Of a stretch of DNA of 16,088 nt, positions 13,460-16,088 are shown in pieces. Position 1 is the stretch's first letter, and every line of letters starts with the position of its first letter. The position numbers and the translations under genes were made by a program. The notes under the pieces are model-generated. The model had not been told where the DNA came from. It worked only from the letters and a program-made list of their open reading frames with translations, and did not search any database. The stretch is from an uncultured Collinsella sp. (GTDB taxonomy: Bacteria; Actinomycetota; Coriobacteriia; Coriobacteriales; Coriobacteriaceae): the NCBI GenBank assembly GCA_902470765.1, contig CABRHW010000033.1, positions 1 to 16,088 on the forward strand, in the 5' to 3' direction.

Positions 13460-14875
13460 ATGGGGAGCAAATCTCAGCAACAAGTTCAAGTAGCGCCATC
13501 GGCCACTGCGGCGATTCTCGTCGTAATGTATATTGCAGCCTTTGTTGCCGCGTTTAACGAGAACATCATTAACGTGGCGTTGCACGACATTATGGCGGCC
13601 TTTTCGGTGAGTGCCACCACGGCGCAGTGGCTCGTTTCGGGCTACATGATCGTGACGTCGATCTTTACGGCCATCATGGCCTTCCTGTCTGGCCGTTTCT
13701 CGACGCGCAAGCTGCTGTTTTTCGCATGCGGATGCATGGTCGCCGGCGAAGTCCTGTGCCTGTTCGCTCCGTCATTTAGCGTTTTGCTGCCAAGCCGTAT
13801 TTTGCAGGCTGCGGGATCGGGCATCTTGTTCCCGCTCATGATGAACGTGGTGCTGTCTTGCGCTCCGCGCGAGAAGCTCGGTCTCTATCTGAGCCTGGGC
13901 GGAGCCTGCATTACGCTGGGGCCGGCGTTTGGACCCGTGATCAGCGGTCTTATGTGCACGTTGTTTGGCTGGAGGGCGGTGTTCGTAGTGCCGCTGGTGG
14001 GCGGCATTGTGGTCGCTGCGGCGGGCGTAAAGCTTGTTCAGAATGTCGGAGAGCGTTCGAACGCCACGCTTGATATTCTGTCGGTTGTTTTGCTCGCCGC
14101 CGGTATTACGGCATTTGTGTATTCCGTAGGCGAGTTCTCGACCAATCTGATTGCCGGTATCGTGACGCTTTTCGCCGCCATTGTGCTGCTCGGCCTGTTT
14201 GCGGCCCGCCAGCTCAAGCTCGAGCATCCGGTGCTTAACGTGCGTCCCATGGCGAGCGTTCGTTTTTGGCCTGCGTGTCTGCTTGTGGTGGTGTCGATGA
14301 TGACGACGTTCTCGATGAGCGTTTTGTTGCCGCTCTATTTTGAGGGCGCATACGGCATGACCGCACTTGTTGCGGGCTTGCTCATTTTGCCGGCGATTGC
14401 CTGCAACGCCGTGACCTCGATTGTGGGCGGACGCGTGATGGACGCCCGTGGCGCATGGCCGCTGCTGCCGGTCGGCTTTGCCCTGATTGCCGTGGGGCAG
14501 ACTGCCATCTCGATGACGGCGGCAAGCATGAACATCGGCGTTGTCGTGGCACTGACCGTTGTGGTGTATGCCGGAGTCGGTTTGGTGCTGAGTCCCTCGC
14601 AGACGGCCGGCTTGGAGACGCTGCCTGCCGCTGAGCATCCCCACGGAACGGCATTGCTCAACACGTGGAACATGATTGCCGCATCGTTTGGTCCGTCGTT
14701 GTTTATCGGTCTGCTCTCGAGTTCTGCGGCGACCGCCGGCGCCGCTGGCGTTGTGACCGACGTTGCCCAGGCGATTGGATTTGCAGCTGCCGTGCGTGTG
14801 GCGGCTGTAATTGCCGTGGTCGGGTTCGTGGCGTCGCTGGTGTACGCTCGTCGCGAGTCGCACATGTCGCATTAA
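13460..14875 (+). CDS. MFS transporter, DHA2 (EmrB/QacA)-like exporter
   Basis: 471 aa from the ATG at 13460 (MGSKSQQQVQVAPSATAAIL), preceded by AGGAAGGAAA; the open frame runs back to 13049 but overlaps the opposite-strand gene and lacks family similarity. The first membrane helix includes FVAAFNENIINVALHDIM (D/E-N-x-x-x-NVAL pattern of DHA2 drug:H+ antiporters). QWLVSGYMIVTSIFTAIMAFLSGRFSTRKL is the motif A region, and LGPAFGPVISGLMCTLFGWRAVFVV is motif C followed by WR..F. Fourteen hydrophobic segments are likely. It probably exports drugs or small amphipathic compounds using the proton gradient; the substrate is unknown. Divergent from the short deformylase gene. No terminator was seen in 14876-14940. 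Confidence 0.9.
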   Translation: MGSKSQQQVQVAPSATAAILVVMYIAAFVAAFNENIINVALHDIMAAFSVSATTAQWLVSGYMIVTSIFTAIMAFLSGRFSTRKLLFFACGCMVAGEVLCLFAPSFSVLLPSRILQAAGSGILFPLMMNVVLSCAPREKLGLYLSLGGACITLGPAFGPVISGLMCTLFGWRAVFVVPLVGGIVVAAAGVKLVQNVGERSNATLDILSVVLLAAGITAFVYSVGEFSTNLIAGIVTLFAAIVLLGLFAARQLKLEHPVLNVRPMASVRFWPACLLVVVSMMTTFSMSVLLPLYFEGAYGMTALVAGLLILPAIACNAVTSIVGGRVMDARGAWPLLPVGFALIAVGQTAISMTAASMNIGVVVALTVVVYAGVGLVLSPSQTAGLETLPAAEHPHGTALLNTWNMIAASFGPSLFIGLLSSSAATAGAAGVVTDVAQAIGFAAAVRVAAVIAVVGFVASLVYARRESHMSH

Positions 14876-14959
14876 TGTGTGCACATAGATTCTGCAGCTA
14901 GATTAGATGACGACACCATAAACTAGTGGACGTTTTGCCGAGAGGCATGAATGTTTAAA

Positions 14960-15006
14960 GCGCAAAGAGTGCGCGACGGGCCCCGCGAATGGGGCGATGA
15001 TGCCCG
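14960..15006 (+). promoter_or_regulatory. Structured GC-rich leader before the winged-helix/RGG gene
   Basis: Consecutive short stems: GCGC-7-GCGC (14960-14974), and GCCCC-GCGAAT-GGGGC (14980-14995) enclosed by CGG/CCG. They end about 10 bases before the AAGGAG binding site (15017-15022). This may influence translation of the downstream gene; the promoter itself could not be placed. Confidence 0.35.
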
Positions 15007-15027
15007 AGAGGGCCAAGAAGGAGTCTC

Positions 15028-15891
15028 ATGTCCGAGAACGAAGAGATCATGAACGAGACCGAGAACGAGACCGTGGCTGCCGAGGTTGAGGCAGTCGAGA
15101 CCGTGGAGACCGAAGCTGCCGAGGTTGAGGCTGCTGACGAGGTTTCCGCCGAGGAGGAGGCCGAGGTTGTCGAGGCCGCCGTTGATTACGATGACGAAGA
15201 GCTGATGGACAAGATGCAGAAGGCCGCCCGCCTGCTGCGTAGCCGTCGCTTTGCTATTTCCAAGGAGGAGGAGGCCAAGGCCGAGCGCATGGCGAACATC
15301 GAGCGCGCCATCAAGCTTCTTGACCTCAAGCCCAAGATGGAGCAGAAGGAAATGTCCGACCTGCTGGGCATGCGCCTTCGTGAGCTCGATGGCCTGATGG
15401 CCGAGGCCGAGGCTGCCGATCTGGTCGGCCGCATCGACGATGCCGAGGGCGATATGCGCAAGATCGTTGTCTTCGCTGCCGAGGATGCCGCCGAGGGCCT
15501 GGTCGAGCTTGCCAACAAGAAGGAGAAGCTCCTGCCCGAGCTTTCTTACGAGGAGGCCACCGAGCTGATGGCCGCTCTCGATAAGGTTATCGCTCCGCTC
15601 GTCGCCATGGGCCTGGACGAGGATCGCGGTCCTCGCGGCGGTCGTGACGATCGCGGCGGCCGTGGCGGCGACCGTGGCGGTCGCGGTGGCGATCGCGGTG
15701 GCCGTGGCGGCTTTGGCGACCGTGGCGGCGACCGTGGCGGTCGCGGCGGCTTTGGTGGCAACCGTGGTGGCTATGGCGATCGCGGTGGCAACCGTGGTGG
15801 CTTCGGCGGCAACCGTGGTAACGACCGCGGCGGTCGCGGTGGCGACCGTGGCGGCCGCAACGGTGGCGGCTTCCGCGGCAACCGCTTCTAG
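15028..15891 (+). CDS. Acidic winged-helix protein with C-terminal RGG-repeat tail
   Basis: 287 aa from the ATG at 15028, with AAGGAG five bases upstream. Three parts are visible. Residues 1-55 are strongly acidic and disordered (Glu/Ala/Val repeats such as VETVETEAAEVEA). Residues about 58-195 look like a MarR-type winged-helix fold: KMEQKEMSDLLGMRLRELDG then EAADLVGRIDDAEGDMRKIVVF, and a helical end LSYEEATELMAALDKVIAPL. Residues 200-287 are a low-complexity tail with 16 RGG motifs interspersed with Asp, Asn, Phe and Tyr. RGG boxes bind RNA and promote condensation in other proteins. No precise family is recognised. The protein could bind nucleic acid through two modules, perhaps linking transcription and RNA. 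The RGG-coding DNA is itself a GC-rich near-tandem repeat. Confidence 0.85.
   Translation: MSENEEIMNETENETVAAEVEAVETVETEAAEVEAADEVSAEEEAEVVEAAVDYDDEELMDKMQKAARLLRSRRFAISKEEEAKAERMANIERAIKLLDLKPKMEQKEMSDLLGMRLRELDGLMAEAEAADLVGRIDDAEGDMRKIVVFAAEDAAEGLVELANKKEKLLPELSYEEATELMAALDKVIAPLVAMGLDEDRGPRGGRDDRGGRGGDRGGRGGDRGGRGGFGDRGGDRGGRGGFGGNRGGYGDRGGNRGGFGGNRGNDRGGRGGDRGGRNGGGFRGNRF
15658..15885 (+). repeat. GC-rich degenerate tandem repeats coding the RGG tail
   Basis: Repeating units such as GATCGCGGTGGCCGTGGCGG alternate with GACCGTGGCGGTCGCGGTGG. The in-frame period (DRGGRGG) is 21 bases, with codon drift between CGT and CGC for Arg. Slippage could change tail length in frame. Confidence 0.75.
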
Positions 15892-15894
15892 TTG

Positions 15895-15924
15895 AGTTAC
15901 GGCGTTTTACCAAACGCCGTAACT
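15895..15924 (+). terminator. Hairpin immediately after the winged-helix/RGG gene
   Basis: Perfect 13-bp stem AGTTACGGCGTTT / AAACGCCGTAACT with a TACC loop, three bases past the stop codon. It lacks a downstream U-tract, but the upper stem is AT-rich. It is probably a terminator or 3'-end stabiliser. Confidence 0.75.
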
Positions 15925-15936
15925 GCTCGACGCTGC

Positions 15937-16036
15937 AAACCCGCCAGGGCGGCAATCTGCCTTTCAACTTCGGCGGCATGATCAAAAGATCAATGCCGCC
16001 TCGCTTCAAGGCACCTTGCTCGCTCTGGCGGGTTTT
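15937..16036. terminator. Nested hairpin with terminator-like ends
   Basis: The outer stem AAACCCGCCAG (15937-15947) pairs with CTGGCGGGTTT (16025-16035) and is followed by T. Inside, GGCGGCATGATC - AAAA - GATC.ATGCCGCC (15972-16000) forms a stem with a one-base bulge, and flanking TGCCTT / AAGGCA also pairs. Both strands have A/T-rich outer ends, so it could act as a bidirectional terminator. The remaining 16037-16088 shows no gene I can support. Confidence 0.6.
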
Positions 16037-16088
16037 CGCTCATATGACCCAATCCGCTGTCAAGAGCCACAATGGCCCCGCCGACCGC

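Noticed and set aside
13772..14884. Minus-strand open frame of 370 codons opposite the MFS gene
   Set aside because: His/Arg/Gln-rich translation typical of an antisense frame; the opposite strand is a solid MFS gene.
10964..14885. GTGTGCAC just after the stop codons of the LysR and MFS genes
   Set aside because: An 8-mer recurring twice in 16 kb is expected by chance, and the stems are too short for terminators.
34..16056. Shared 13-mer ATGACCCAATCCG at both ends of the window (minus near 34-46, plus at 16044)
   Set aside because: Several repeated 13-mers are expected by chance in 32 kb of both-strand sequence, and the flanks do not match.
16044..16088. ATG followed by an open frame to the window end (MTQSAVKSHN)
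   Set aside because: Only 15 codons visible, no ribosome binding site, and it follows a terminator-like structure directly, so it cannot be supported.
1..16088. CRISPR array, tRNA, rRNA, transposase or phage genes
   Set aside because: I looked for regular short repeats with spacers, cloverleaf-like segments and recombinase-type proteins and saw none.

Overview
The window looks like a chromosomal segment of a high-GC gut actinobacterium, most likely of the Coriobacteriia (Collinsella-like). This is inferred from gene content, Shine-Dalgarno-led GTG/ATG starts and base composition; no rRNA or marker gene proves it. All genes are of recognisable type. I see no phage, transposase, CRISPR array, tRNA or rRNA.

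Layout. (1) 1-4782, all on the minus strand: an NCS2/AzgA-type purine permease followed by two tandem copies of a large secreted, repeat-rich beta-helix surface protein. The second copy (24-1226) is cut short by a probable frameshift. A 14-codon remnant of the permease 3' end lies between the two copies and marks the junction of a tandem duplication of about 2.04 kb. (2) 4937-6605, plus strand: a small peptide-deformylase-like protein whose catalytic Glu is replaced by Met, a long hairpin and a strong terminator, then a bile salt hydrolase of the choloylglycine hydrolase family. (3) 6685-8916, minus: a Kup-family K+ transporter with a perfect 9-bp inverted repeat just before its start. (4) 9074-10961: a divergent pair, an EamA/DMT exporter (minus) and a LysR regulator (plus), sharing an inverted repeat with an LTTR-type T-N11-A core. 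(5) 11124-12644, plus: an XRE helix-turn-helix domain fused in frame to a complete AlaA-type alanine aminotransferase, with a strong internal start at the AlaA boundary. Three copies of AAATTGAAC lie in its promoter at near-integral helical spacing. (6) 12844-14875: a second small peptide-deformylase-like gene (minus) divergent from a DHA2-type MFS exporter (plus). (7) 15028-15891, plus: an acidic, winged-helix protein with a C-terminal tail of 16 RGG motifs, followed by a terminator hairpin and a nested hairpin element.

Functional reading: much of the segment concerns the interface with the host and the medium (surface adhesin-like proteins, bile salt deconjugation, purine, K+ and drug/metabolite transport), plus translation-related deformylase paralogues. 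The points most worth following up are the XRE-AlaA fusion with its phased operator-like array, which resembles a MocR/PdxR regulator built on a different DNA-binding domain; the two deformylase paralogues, each with a Met in place of a different catalytic residue; the winged-helix/RGG protein; and the duplicated, decaying surface-protein locus with a perfectly conserved 32-bp upstream element.
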